Below are positions 17,384-27,090 of a DNA stretch of 64,000 nt, piece by piece. Location: NCBI GenBank assembly GCA_002342065.1, contig DDPF01000002.1, positions 54,800 to 118,799 on the forward strand, read 5' to 3'. Every line of letters starts with the position of its first letter. The first letter of the stretch is position 1. Both the position numbers and the translations under genes were made by a program. Below the pieces are notes generated by a model that ran no database searches, had not been told where the DNA came from, and was given only the letters and a program-made list of their open reading frames with translations. Source of the stretch: Bacteroidetes bacterium UBA2475. GTDB taxonomy: Bacteria > Bacteroidota > Bacteroidia > B-17B0 > Aurantibacillaceae.

Positions 17384-17411
17384 TTGCTTTCATTATTTTT
17401 AATTAACTTTA
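17384..17411 (+). promoter_or_regulatory. Candidate promoter of hldD
   Basis: TTG at 17384-17386, 17 bases, then TAACTTTA (17404-17411), one mismatch from TAnnTTTG. The -7 box is 16 bases before the hldD ATG. Confidence 0.4.
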
Positions 17412-17427
17412 CATCACAAAACACATT

Positions 17428-18393
17428 ATGATCGTTATTACAGGTTCGGCAGGATTTATTGGTAGTTGCATTGTTTCGAAATTTAATTCGGAAGGTGTAA
17501 ATAATTTAATACTGGTAGATGATTTTTCTGTAGCCGATAAACAAGCTAATTATACTTTAAAGACCTTTTACCAAAAGATAGAACGCAAACATTTTATTGA
17601 CTGGTTTGATAATAACTACAATATTGTTAGTCACGTTATACATATTGGTGCAAGAACAGATACTACCGAAAAAGATGTTCATATTTTAAACGAATTGAAC
17701 CTTGATTACACTAAAGCTATCTGGCGCATCTGTGCTAAAAACAATATTTCATTAATTTATGCTTCATCTGCCGCAACGTATGGTTTGGGTGAGCATGGTT
17801 ATGAAGACGATGAAACTAAAATTCCGCTTTTAAAACCATTAAATCTTTACGGCGAAAGTAAGAACGACTTTGATAAATGGGCTTTGCAACAAAAACAAAC
17901 ACCGCCAAACTGGTATGGTTTAAAATTCTTTAATGTATATGGACCAAATGAATATCATAAAGGCAGAATGGCTTCTGTGATCTTTCATTCTTTTTTACAG
18001 ATCAATGAAACCGGAAAAGTAAAATTATTCCGTTCGCATAATTCAAATTACACTGATGGCGGTCAGCTCCGCGATTTTGTTTATGTAAAAGATGTTGTAA
18101 ATGTGATCTGGTTCCTGTATTCATCAAAAGTAAAAAATGGTATTTATAATTTAGGGAGCGGTAAGGCCCGCACTTTTTTAGATCTTGCTAATGCTACATT
18201 TAAAGCATTAAATATTGAACCAAACATTGAATTTATTGATACACCAATTGACATAAGAGATAAATACCAGTATTTTACTGAAGCCAATATGAACAAATTA
18301 GTAAATGCAGGTTATTCAAAAAAATTTACCAGTCTTGAAGAGGGCGTGAATGATTATGTTAAAAATTACCTTATCAAAGGAAATTATTTTTAA
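17428..18393 (+). CDS. hldD: ADP-L-glycero-D-manno-heptose 6-epimerase
   Basis: 321 residues. It converts ADP-D-glycero- to ADP-L-glycero-heptose for LPS inner core. The Rossmann motif GSAGFIG is at 6-12. The SDR catalytic pair Tyr141/Lys145 is in NLYGESK, with the Ser of YASSAATYG before it. NVYGPNEYHKGRMASVIFH and LRDFVYVKDV are distinctive of HldD rather than other epimerases. The stop codon TAA is the first three bases of the palindromic repeat that follows. Confidence 0.92.
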   Translation: MIVITGSAGFIGSCIVSKFNSEGVNNLILVDDFSVADKQANYTLKTFYQKIERKHFIDWFDNNYNIVSHVIHIGARTDTTEKDVHILNELNLDYTKAIWRICAKNNISLIYASSAATYGLGEHGYEDDETKIPLLKPLNLYGESKNDFDKWALQQKQTPPNWYGLKFFNVYGPNEYHKGRMASVIFHSFLQINETGKVKLFRSHNSNYTDGGQLRDFVYVKDVVNVIWFLYSSKVKNGIYNLGSGKARTFLDLANATFKALNIEPNIEFIDTPIDIRDKYQYFTEANMNKLVNAGYSKKFTSLEEGVNDYVKNYLIKGNYF

Positions 18394-18530
18394 CCACATA
18401 GACACATCGAAAAATTAAACCCAAAGGTTTTAAAAAGGTACACATAGTTTCTTCGCCTATGGCGAAGAAAACCTATGTTTTACTTTAGGAATCAATTGTT
18501 TCTTCTAAAACCTATGTGCCTATGTGGTTA
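18391..18530. repeat. 140-bp palindromic repeat with TAACCACATAG ends
   Basis: The left end taaccacatagacacat and the right end ending atgtgcctatgtggtta are inverse at 16 of 17 positions. Inside is a nested palindrome, TTTCTTCGCC-TAT-GGCGAAGAAA (18448-18470), itself bracketed by acatag...ctatgt. The left end supplies the hldD stop codon. No coding capacity. Confidence 0.75.
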
Positions 18531-18595
18531 AATTTTATGTTTTTGCAACAGAAACTGCCTGTTTTTCGTAAAGATTTTTTTCCTAAATTTAGATT

Positions 18596-21028
18596 ATGAG
18601 AATTTATTTAAAAGCGATGTGCCTTTTAGGCCTTTTGATGGGCTCAACTATTTCGGCACAAAATTACGGATGCCAGCATGGAAAAAATATGCAGTCGACT
18701 GCACCTATATATTATAGCGCAGAAAATCTTAGAAGCGATACCTTTAATATATTAACCTATACTATTAATCTTGAGATAGGAAATACTACATTCAAGCAAA
18801 TAGCGGGAAATACACAAATTCGTTTCGCGCCAAAATTAAATAACAGAACCTTTATCCGTTTTGACCTTCTTAAATTAACCATCGACTCAATAAAAGAAAA
18901 TGCTACTTTATTGACCTACGTATATAATGACACTATTTTGAAGGTGAATTTTACTGCGCCAAAAAATACAACCGACACTTCTATATTTACGGTTTATTAT
19001 CATGGTTTGCCACAAGGCGATCCAAGTGGTTGGGGCGGTTTTTATTTTGATAATCATGGAGGTAATCAATATGCCTATAATTTAGGTGTTGGTTTTGGCG
19101 CCAAGCCACATAATTATGGCCGTGTTTGGTTTCCATGTTTTGATAATTTTGTTGAGCGCACTAAATACGTATTTAATATTACCTGCGATTCGACACGTCG
19201 TGCATATTGCAACGGACAATTAACTTCGGACGTAGTTACAGCTGCAAAACGTACACGTCAGTGGGTGTTGAACGATGAGATCCCAACTTATCTTGCATCG
19301 GTTGCTGTTGCAAGATACAGGCAGGTAAACTGGACCATCAATGCGCTGAACGGTATTAAACCAATAACATTAGTTGGTGTTGCAGCAGATACAACTGCTA
19401 TGAAAAACGGTTTCGTTAATTTAAAAAATTGCATCCATGGTTTCGAAAATTATTATGGCCCATATGTGTGGAACCGTTTTGGTTATGCACTTGTACCATT
19501 TAATAGCGGGGCTATGGAGCATGCTACAAACATTGCATACCCGCGCGCGGTAATTGGCGGTCTTACTTATGAAGCAGAATTAATGGCGCACGAATTAGCA
19601 CATCATTGGTGGGGGGATCTTATTACCTGCGAAACTCAGGAAGACATGTGGATAAACGAAGGTATGGCAACATTTAGTGCTTACATGTTTACAGAATGGC
19701 AATACGGTAAAACAAGTTATTTAAATTCAGTGAAAACCGAGCACGAAGATCTTTTGCACTTCCTTCATAAAAAAGATGGTGGCTTTAGAGCGGTAAGTGG
19801 AATTCCACACAGCACAACGTATGGCGATCACGTATACAAAAAAGGTGCGGATATTGCGCATACTTTAAGAGGTTATATGGGCGATATTCCTTTCTTTAAT
19901 GGTGCAAAATATGTGATGCAGCAAAAAGCATTTAAAAGTATAAACAGTAATGAGTTTAGAGATTTACTTCAAACCAGCAGTGGACAAAACCTGGCGGATT
20001 TTTTTACTAACTGGGTATTTAACGGAGGTTGGTCGCATTTTGCAATTGATTCGGTAAAATATACACAGATCTCACCTACAAGTTATGATGCTGTTATTGC
20101 GTTAAAACAAAAAACCTATGGTACAACAGTTTTACATAATAGCGTGCCTTTAGAAGTGAAATTTTTTAAGAGCGATTGGTCTTCTGTAACTAAAACAATT
20201 ACTATGAGTGGTGCCACCGGAAGTTTTACGGTTAATGTTCCGTTCAATCCTGTTTATTCAGCTTTAAATTACGATAGTAAAATTGGCGATGCTACTTCCC
20301 ATGAAGTTAAGACCGTGAAAAACACAGGAAACCTGAATTGGAATTTAGGAAAAGTATCTATGATCGTTCAGAATAAAGGTTTGGATTCGAGTTTAATTCG
20401 CGTGGTACATAATTATGTTAAACCCGATCCGTTTAAAAGCAATCCTTTAAATCATAAACTTTCTAACCAGCATTTCTGGAAAGTGGAAGGGCTCTTATCT
20501 CCTGGTTTTGTTTCAAAGATCAGGTTTAATTACGATGGCAACAAATTTATAGCAGGAACATACGCCTATTTGGATACACTTTTAACGATTGTAAATGGCG
20601 ATAGTGTGAGATTATTTTACAGGGCAAACGCAGCAGACGATTGGAAAGTACTAAAGAACATGAACAAATTTGTTTCAGGATTAAGAACAGGTTTTATTGA
20701 AATTGATACTTTAAAATTAGGAGAGTACACCTTTGGTAATTCTACAGATACAAGTTCGGTTGGAATAATTGAGCACACAAAAAATGTAGTGGATGTAAAA
20801 GTTTATCCCAACCCGGCAAAACATAAATGTACCATTGAGTTTAAGGACGAACTAAAAAAAGAATATACTTTAACTTTGTATGATATTGAAGGAAGGATCT
20901 TGTTGAACAAGACTATTAACACCAAAGTAACAAACCTCGATATAGATCAATTTGTAAAGGGCACCTATTTTATAAAGATAGAAAGCGCGAATAAGTTGGT
21001 GTATAGTCGGAAATTGTTAATTGATTAA
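18596..21028 (+). CDS. M1 family metallopeptidase with T9SS type A sorting domain
   Basis: 810 residues. The signal peptide (MRIYLKAMCLLGLLMGSTISAQ) is followed by a tricorn-like N-terminal beta domain. The gluzincin domain has GAMEHATN, a variant of the M1 GAMEN motif, and the zinc site HELAHH (from His332) with the third ligand Glu about 20 residues on in MWINEGMATF. The last ~80 residues (VKVYPNPAKHKCTIEF...GTYFIKIESANKLVYSRKLLID) form a type A C-terminal domain, so it is exported through T9SS and either attached or released. It is probably a secreted aminopeptidase. Confidence 0.93.
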   Translation: MRIYLKAMCLLGLLMGSTISAQNYGCQHGKNMQSTAPIYYSAENLRSDTFNILTYTINLEIGNTTFKQIAGNTQIRFAPKLNNRTFIRFDLLKLTIDSIKENATLLTYVYNDTILKVNFTAPKNTTDTSIFTVYYHGLPQGDPSGWGGFYFDNHGGNQYAYNLGVGFGAKPHNYGRVWFPCFDNFVERTKYVFNITCDSTRRAYCNGQLTSDVVTAAKRTRQWVLNDEIPTYLASVAVARYRQVNWTINALNGIKPITLVGVAADTTAMKNGFVNLKNCIHGFENYYGPYVWNRFGYALVPFNSGAMEHATNIAYPRAVIGGLTYEAELMAHELAHHWWGDLITCETQEDMWINEGMATFSAYMFTEWQYGKTSYLNSVKTEHEDLLHFLHKKDGGFRAVSGIPHSTTYGDHVYKKGADIAHTLRGYMGDIPFFNGAKYVMQQKAFKSINSNEFRDLLQTSSGQNLADFFTNWVFNGGWSHFAIDSVKYTQISPTSYDAVIALKQKTYGTTVLHNSVPLEVKFFKSDWSSVTKTITMSGATGSFTVNVPFNPVYSALNYDSKIGDATSHEVKTVKNTGNLNWNLGKVSMIVQNKGLDSSLIRVVHNYVKPDPFKSNPLNHKLSNQHFWKVEGLLSPGFVSKIRFNYDGNKFIAGTYAYLDTLLTIVNGDSVRLFYRANAADDWKVLKNMNKFVSGLRTGFIEIDTLKLGEYTFGNSTDTSSVGIIEHTKNVVDVKVYPNPAKHKCTIEFKDELKKEYTLTLYDIEGRILLNKTINTKVTNLDIDQFVKGTYFIKIESANKLVYSRKLLID

Positions 21029-21037
21029 TTTTGATCT

Positions 21038-22618
21038 TTGGCTATCGCAACAAATCTTACAAAAATAAAATTTGACGATCTTTTTGAGAATAAATTTCAG
21101 ATCTCAGGCGTTCAAAAATTTATTTACTTTTTTCTTCTCTTTAATTTCATTCTTTTAGTCATTACCTTTCATAATCCTATTGGCGATTTTGGCAATTATT
21201 ACTACGGAAGCAATTTCTGGAGGGAAGGTATTGATCCTTTAAAATTTTACCAAAGCATCCATTTTTTTAATTCAGAGATAAGGCATCACGAAACAGGTGT
21301 ATTCTTTGAGAACTATACCCCAGTGACTCCATTTTCATTGCTCTTTTATTGGCCACTCACTTTTTTTAATTTGATGACCGCTAAATTGCTTTTTAATCTT
21401 TTAGGTCTTTTTGTTTTTTGTTTTTCTCTACAACGACTAATAAAATCGACAAAAGTATTTAGCCCTGCTTTTTATTTTCTGACTTTTATTTTTTTGCAAC
21501 CACTTTATTCTAATTTTCATCACGGACAAGCTTATCTATTAATAGCCGCTTTGCTGTTCGAGTTTTATATTGCCCTGCAAAGCAATAAAAAAATGACCAT
21601 GGGTGTAATTATTGCACTATTGTTCTGTTTAAAGATCTTTCCAGCCTTTATTGCCATTATATTTTTATTTAAAAAAGACTGGAAGTCTATTGGCTGGAGT
21701 GTTTTATTTATTGCCGTATTCCTTTTATTGACTTTGTTTTGTGTGGGCACAGAGGTAATGAACTATTATTACCTGGATGTCTTTCCGCGCTTAGCGCTAA
21801 ACGATGTCACTGCGCCGTTTTCGCACTTTAACCAGAGTTTTCATACCTTCTTATTAAATAGTTTTGTTTTTCATCCTTTTTTAAATCCTTCGCCATTAGT
21901 TAACGCTACGTTGATAGCTGTAATAATTCAGTTAGCCTTTTACAGTTTTGTTTTTAGTATTCTTATAAAAATGGTTTTAAAGCAAAGTTTATTTACTTCG
22001 TTTTTTGTTTCTGTGTTGGCTTTGGTTTTGATAAACAAATACTCCACTGTATATGGTTTAATAATTCTGTTCCCTTTTATTTTTCTTTTAAAAGAGATAA
22101 GGATCAAAAAAATGGCTTTACTCTGTTGTTTATTTTTTCTTGCCTGTAATATTCCCATTCATAAATTGGGTAATTTACCTCTCGTATTACAATATACACG
22201 TGTTTGGCTTTTAATAGCAGTTTTTATCATTATCATACTTGAGTTTAAAATTGCTTTTGATCTTAACTGTTTTATCGTTTGTTTACTTATCTCCATTTTA
22301 CCTTCTATGGCTTTTTATAACGGTAAAACCGAAAGTATAAATGAGTTCAGGTCAAAAGCCGGCATTGTTTACGATTTTAATGTAAGCCCCGATCATATTA
22401 AGATGTACACTTGTATTGGCAACAGGGACACTGTGGAGAGGATAGAATTTATTTCCAATAAAATAGATTCAACTACCTTTATAAAGAAAAACACAGGATC
22501 TTTATTAAAGAATAAAGCTGTTTTTGTAAATAATAAAGACCTTATATTTATGTCGGATGAAAATAGTGGTGTTGGCATGAACTATTTAAAAGTAATAAAA
22601 CCGGCCAGAGTAGAATAA
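21038..22618 (+). CDS. GT-C fold (GT87/DUF2029-like) membrane glycosyltransferase
   Basis: 526 residues from TTG at 21038, with about ten transmembrane segments. The first periplasmic loop, HNPIGDFGNYYYGSNFWREGIDP, has the acidic residue and spacing expected of polyprenyl-phosphate-sugar-dependent GT-C enzymes. FHHGQAYLLIAALL and KIFPAFIAIIFLFKKDW are typical of DUF2029. It would transfer a mannose-like or arabinose-like sugar on the outer face of the inner membrane. It is first of nine tightly packed genes and overlaps the next by one base. Family assignment is by pattern only, and the donor is unknown. Confidence 0.78.
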   Translation: MAIATNLTKIKFDDLFENKFQISGVQKFIYFFLLFNFILLVITFHNPIGDFGNYYYGSNFWREGIDPLKFYQSIHFFNSEIRHHETGVFFENYTPVTPFSLLFYWPLTFFNLMTAKLLFNLLGLFVFCFSLQRLIKSTKVFSPAFYFLTFIFLQPLYSNFHHGQAYLLIAALLFEFYIALQSNKKMTMGVIIALLFCLKIFPAFIAIIFLFKKDWKSIGWSVLFIAVFLLLTLFCVGTEVMNYYYLDVFPRLALNDVTAPFSHFNQSFHTFLLNSFVFHPFLNPSPLVNATLIAVIIQLAFYSFVFSILIKMVLKQSLFTSFFVSVLALVLINKYSTVYGLIILFPFIFLLKEIRIKKMALLCCLFFLACNIPIHKLGNLPLVLQYTRVWLLIAVFIIIILEFKIAFDLNCFIVCLLISILPSMAFYNGKTESINEFRSKAGIVYDFNVSPDHIKMYTCIGNRDTVERIEFISNKIDSTTFIKKNTGSLLKNKAVFVNNKDLIFMSDENSGVGMNYLKVIKPARVE

Positions 22619-23754
22619 TGAAAAGAATAAGTGTATATTTTATTGGATTTGTTTTTTTTATCTTTTCCTGTAAAAAAGAAACCGCGGTTGATAATACCAT
22701 TAACCTTGAATTCACAAAGATCTATGAAATTGATAATTGGGAAAATGGTCGTGGTGGTTTACTCTGGGCGCTCTCTTTTTTAGGCGCTGAATTAAAAAAA
22801 GACAGTTTAAATGCTGCTATAATTAGGTTAGATTCTACCAGGTTCAATCTTGATCTTTCACGCGTTGGTTTTTCAGCAAATGCTGTAAACATGTTAAAAG
22901 TAATAACCGACTCGCTTAAAAGAACAGAAGAATATAAAATTAAACAATCAGTTGACCTGGGTGCTTTTGTTTCAGTTCTGTTAGGTGCCAGTGAACATTA
23001 TTACCGGATCACAGGTGTTGAAAGAACTTTTGCGGAAAAATTAAACAAACATAAAGGAGAGGTGCCGGTTGTTTTTCCGGTTTCAAAATCGGTGGTCTCA
23101 AAAAACACACGAGTTTTAAAAGTGTACAATAAAGGTACCTATACCAATTGGTTATTTATTGCCGAAGAGGGTAGTGGTGACATTAGTAAAAATGAGTTTA
23201 AAGTTAGTGCCTATGAAGTGTTTGATATTATGCCTAACGGACAATTACGATTTTCGATTTACGATGCAGAAGGAAAAATAATGTCTGGTAGTCCGGAAGC
23301 TATTAGTGAGGCCGGCAAACCCGCTAAATGTTTATGGTGCCATGAAATTGTTATTCAACCGCTTTTTTCAAATAACGATTCAATTAGCGGTTATATTTCG
23401 CAAAAACAATATTTAAATTTAGTAAAAACATTAATGGATACGTTAACAGCGGCCCGTAAAAAACTGAATAGCGATATCGATTTTTCAAAAACGCAAGACC
23501 ATTCTTTAACCGAGCGTTTGTATGTTGGTTATATGGAGCCATCCATCATAAAACTTTCTAAAGAATGGAATATTCCCGCAAAAGCCCTGAAGGATATTTT
23601 AAAAAATAACCGTACACACCAATACCACGATTTTGAATTTTTTGGAGACATTTATTATCGCGATTCTATCATGCAATTCGCACCGTTTAAAGCCTGCATT
23701 CCAACTTTTAGTATAAGGGAAAATGATCCTCGCGAGCCAAATTTTATAAAATAA
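22618..23754 (+). CDS. Lipoprotein with a CxxCH (heme c-type) motif
   Basis: 378 residues. The signal peptide has a lipobox, IFSCKKE, with Cys18. A single CLWCH at 238-242 is the heme c attachment pattern. A distal Met could come from MEPSIIKLSKEW, but this is speculative. The rest does not match a family I know. It starts on the stop of the glycosyltransferase gene (TAATG), and the flippase gene begins immediately after, so it belongs to the cluster. Either a periplasmic monoheme electron carrier or a metal/disulfide site would fit; one CxxCH alone is weak proof of heme. Confidence 0.68.
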   Translation: MKRISVYFIGFVFFIFSCKKETAVDNTINLEFTKIYEIDNWENGRGGLLWALSFLGAELKKDSLNAAIIRLDSTRFNLDLSRVGFSANAVNMLKVITDSLKRTEEYKIKQSVDLGAFVSVLLGASEHYYRITGVERTFAEKLNKHKGEVPVVFPVSKSVVSKNTRVLKVYNKGTYTNWLFIAEEGSGDISKNEFKVSAYEVFDIMPNGQLRFSIYDAEGKIMSGSPEAISEAGKPAKCLWCHEIVIQPLFSNNDSISGYISQKQYLNLVKTLMDTLTAARKKLNSDIDFSKTQDHSLTERLYVGYMEPSIIKLSKEWNIPAKALKDILKNNRTHQYHDFEFFGDIYYRDSIMQFAPFKACIPTFSIRENDPREPNFIK

Positions 23755-24921
23755 TTGAAGGTAGTAAATTCAAATACGGGCATTGTTTTTTCAAATACTA
23801 TAAGAGGGATTTCTTCTTCCCTGTTGAATGCCTTTATCTGTTTTGCTTTTACCGCTCTTAATTTACAACTAGACCTTAAAGACTTTGTTATTTTTTTTAC
23901 AGGAAGTAATTTATTGTTGATCGTTTTTAATTGGGGTTTAAAGGATTACAGCGTTAAATTATTTACTTCGGAAACTGAAACTAAGAATATATTTTCGAAA
24001 TTATTTTCATTAAGGGTCGCTTTGTATTCTGTATTTGGTGTTGTTTTGGCTTTTCTCCCACTTAAATTGACATTACTCACTTTTATTCTTGCATTTTCTT
24101 TTTTTAAGTCCGTTAATAATACCATCGAAGCCTTTTCAACTTCCAGGAATAAAAACGCAGGATTTGCTTTCATTGATATTTTATCTCTTTGCATTTTGGT
24201 AATAGCATATATATTGAATTTTAATTTTACTGCCGTTTCTGTTTTTATTTTAATTACTGGCTCTGAAATTTTAAAGGCGATTGTTGGACTACTTTTATTT
24301 AATAAAGAAATTTCGTTGCGGCTTATAAATCCATTTCCATTTTTAAAAGAAACGGTAAATTATTTTTTAGTGGCTTTTTTCGCTTTTTTACTTTCGAAGG
24401 TCGATTTTTATATTTCATCTTTTTATTTAAATTCGAAAGATCTCATTAACTATCATATTTACAGTAGCTTAATTGGTTTATCGCAAATAATTATCACTTC
24501 TTTTTTCTCAAGGCAAATGGTAAACTGGTTTAAATCCAAAGACGACAAATTTAATGTGGATATGAAACGCTTTTCTCTTGTTTCTTTTGCTTTATCACTT
24601 TTAGCCTTGCCATTTTTTTATTTTATCACCTTATACTTTTATAAATTCAATATCTCCGTTGCTATGTTGATACTTGTATTTTTAAACCTATTTATTTTTT
24701 CATTCACACTTTTAGAAATATATCTAAATACACATCAAAATAAACACCGTGTTATTTTAACAGGTGTGCTTTTTTGTGCAATGATTAATATTGTTCTATC
24801 CTTCATTATTATCAGTCATTTTGAGGTATTGGGAGCAATTTTGGCGAATATTATAAGCCTATTTACACTATATTTATACTTTAAAATTGTTGCTAAATAC
24901 CGGTTCAAAAATGCCTCTTAA
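23755..24921 (+). CDS. Wzx-like polysaccharide/lipid flippase
   Basis: 388 residues from TTG directly after the previous stop, with about twelve hydrophobic segments and short, Lys-rich cytoplasmic loops. The shape (polysaccharide_synt/MATE-like, GSNLLLIVFNWGLKDY, then ending YLYFKIVAKYRFK) matches O-antigen or lipid-linked oligosaccharide flippases. It probably moves an undecaprenyl- or lipid-linked product of the neighbouring enzymes across the inner membrane. It overlaps the first radical SAM gene by 11 bases. Confidence 0.75.
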   Translation: MKVVNSNTGIVFSNTIRGISSSLLNAFICFAFTALNLQLDLKDFVIFFTGSNLLLIVFNWGLKDYSVKLFTSETETKNIFSKLFSLRVALYSVFGVVLAFLPLKLTLLTFILAFSFFKSVNNTIEAFSTSRNKNAGFAFIDILSLCILVIAYILNFNFTAVSVFILITGSEILKAIVGLLLFNKEISLRLINPFPFLKETVNYFLVAFFAFLLSKVDFYISSFYLNSKDLINYHIYSSLIGLSQIIITSFFSRQMVNWFKSKDDKFNVDMKRFSLVSFALSLLALPFFYFITLYFYKFNISVAMLILVFLNLFIFSFTLLEIYLNTHQNKHRVILTGVLFCAMINIVLSFIIISHFEVLGAILANIISLFTLYLYFKIVAKYRFKNAS

Positions 24922-26413
24922 TATATTGTTGTTTAACCCCCGAAGTGCAAGAGCAAAACCCAGGATACCTAACAGTATTTTGCAGGTAGCCGCATCTATT
25001 GAAGGAAAGCATAACTATATTATTGTAGACGGGAATATGGAAAAGAACCCGGAGCAGATTATTTTAAATTATTTCTCGAAAGAAAAAATAGATGTTTTTG
25101 GTTGCACGGTAATGCCTGGACCTCAATTAAAACAAGCTATTCCAATTTCTAAAGTTCTAAAACAATTATATCCCAACTTAAAAACTATCTGGGGTGGTTA
25201 TTTTCCTTCTAATCAGCCAAAGTCTGTTTTAAATTCGGGATATATAGATTATATCGTTAATGGCCCAGGCGATAATACTTTTCCACAATTATTAAATGCG
25301 ATCGAAAATAATTTGCCGGTTGATTCTATTAAGAATTTAATTTACAAAAAGGGCGATCAAATAATAAAAACAGCAAAAGAAGAACTTTTGGATCTTGATA
25401 AGTTGCCTGAACTACCCTATGAAAAATTAAATGCTTTTTATCCTCTTCAAAAATATTTAGGCAAAACCTATTTAGGAAAAAAAACCATTGCGTATCACAG
25501 CAGTTTTGGTTGTCCGTTTACCTGTTCATTCTGCGCCGTGGTGCCTATTTATAATGCCCGCTGGAAAGGAAGATCGGCGCAGGGAATTTATAATGATATT
25601 AAGTTTTTAAAAGAAAAATATAATGGCGATGCGATAGAGTTTCATGATAATAATTTTTTTGTATCTGAAAAACGCACGGTTGAATTTGCCAAATTAATAA
25701 AGGATGAAAAAATGGTTTGGTGGGGCGAAGCGCGCATAGACACCATGGATAAATACAAAGATGAATCGCTGGCACTTATTCGTGAAGCGGGTTGTAAAAT
25801 GATCTTTTTTGGTGCAGAAACGGGTAATGACGCTGTTTTAAAAAAAATGGATAAAGGTGGTACACAAACAGGTGAACAAATTTTAAGATTTGCTGAGCGC
25901 TTAAAAAAATTCGACATCATTCCTGAGTACTCTTTTGTACTTGGCATTCCAAGCGATACAGAAGAAGAAGCTGATAAACAAATTAATGAGGATATTGAGT
26001 TCATTAAAAAAGTAAAAGCTGTTAATCCAAAAACAGAGATAATTATTTATACCTATAGCCCTGTTCCAACCGAAGGCTCGGATATGTATAATAATGTGCT
26101 TGCAAGCGGATTTAAATTTCCTGAGACATTAGAAGATTGGATAAGTCCGGCCTGGGAAAATTTCGATCTGCGTAAAAACCCATTAACTCCATGGTTAAAA
26201 CCTTACATGATAGATAAGATCAAAAATTTTGAAACAGTTTTAAATGGTTATTTCCCAACAGAATCGGATATACGATTTAAGCATTGGCAGAAAAAAATTA
26301 TCAGTAACTGGAGTGGCTTACGTTATCATACCGGTTTTTATAAATTTCCAGTTGAGATAAAAGCTCTTCAAAAAATATGGAAATACCGTCAACCTGAAAT
26401 AGAAGGTTTTTAA
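24911..26413 (+). CDS. B12-binding-type radical SAM enzyme (cluster copy 1)
   Basis: 500 residues from ATG 24911; a TTG 8 codons upstream (24887) is less likely. Residues ~1-150 are a cobalamin-binding-like Rossmann domain (VFGCTVMPGPQLKQAI, TIWGGYFPSNQPKSVL, DYIVNGPGDNTFPQLL) without the DxHxxG lower-ligand motif, as in the BchE-like class. Cys201, Cys205 and Cys208 (FGCPFTCSFC) bind the 4Fe-4S cluster. FFGAETGND and EYSFVLGIP follow. Such enzymes do methylations at unactivated carbon or ring changes. Its substrate here is probably the glycan/lipid of the cluster. Confidence 0.87.
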   Translation: MPLNILLFNPRSARAKPRIPNSILQVAASIEGKHNYIIVDGNMEKNPEQIILNYFSKEKIDVFGCTVMPGPQLKQAIPISKVLKQLYPNLKTIWGGYFPSNQPKSVLNSGYIDYIVNGPGDNTFPQLLNAIENNLPVDSIKNLIYKKGDQIIKTAKEELLDLDKLPELPYEKLNAFYPLQKYLGKTYLGKKTIAYHSSFGCPFTCSFCAVVPIYNARWKGRSAQGIYNDIKFLKEKYNGDAIEFHDNNFFVSEKRTVEFAKLIKDEKMVWWGEARIDTMDKYKDESLALIREAGCKMIFFGAETGNDAVLKKMDKGGTQTGEQILRFAERLKKFDIIPEYSFVLGIPSDTEEEADKQINEDIEFIKKVKAVNPKTEIIIYTYSPVPTEGSDMYNNVLASGFKFPETLEDWISPAWENFDLRKNPLTPWLKPYMIDKIKNFETVLNGYFPTESDIRFKHWQKKIISNWSGLRYHTGFYKFPVEIKALQKIWKYRQPEIEGF

Positions 26414-27090
26414 TGTTAGATCGTTTACATAAAAAAGCTTACGATGTTTTAGTGCAACCATTTTTAAAACATTATTTAAAAAAGGAAAGGTGGTTTACGT
26501 ATGAGAATATTAAATTAAAGATCTATCCCGGTGTTTTTCACCCAGCATATTTTTTTAGCACTATTTTTTTTGCTGAATTTATTCAGAACCTTGACCTAAA
26601 AAATAAAAAAGTGTGTGAAGTTGGTGCCGGTTCGGGATTATTAAGTTTTATTGCACTAAAAAGAGGAGCTACTGTTTTTAGTTTTGATATTAGTTCTACA
26701 GCCATAAATGGCATTAATGAAAACCTTCAGAATAATTTTCCAGAGGCCAAAAATTTTAGCGTTTATCTATCTGATCTGTTCGACTCAGTTCCTGAAAATA
26801 AATTCGATCTTATTTTAATCAATCCGCCCTATTTTTTTAACGATCCTCATGATGAAGGCGCATTCGCCTGGTACTGTGGTAAAAATGGCGAGTATTTCAT
26901 GAAATTATTCACGCAATTGGGTGCATATTCAATGCCGTCTGCACAGATCTTCATGTCTTTGGCCGATAATTGCGATCTTGAGAGGATAAAAGCCATAGCA
27001 AAAAAGCACAATTATTTGTTAAACCTTGTAACTGAAAAGAAAATAAAGTGGGAAAAAAACTTTATCTTTAAAGTTACAAAGGAAACATGA
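26413..27090 (+). CDS. Class I SAM-dependent methyltransferase (NPPY type)
   Basis: 225 residues. The SAM loop is VCEVGAGSGLLS (68-78), with the acidic end of strand 2 at FDIS. NPPY at 137-140 is the motif of N-methyltransferases acting on planar amide or base nitrogens (HemK/PrmC, N6-adenine). It starts on the TAA of the preceding radical SAM gene. The setting argues for a small-molecule or sugar-amine target, but the motif would also fit a protein target. Confidence 0.82.
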   Translation: MLDRLHKKAYDVLVQPFLKHYLKKERWFTYENIKLKIYPGVFHPAYFFSTIFFAEFIQNLDLKNKKVCEVGAGSGLLSFIALKRGATVFSFDISSTAINGINENLQNNFPEAKNFSVYLSDLFDSVPENKFDLILINPPYFFNDPHDEGAFAWYCGKNGEYFMKLFTQLGAYSMPSAQIFMSLADNCDLERIKAIAKKHNYLLNLVTEKKIKWEKNFIFKVTKET

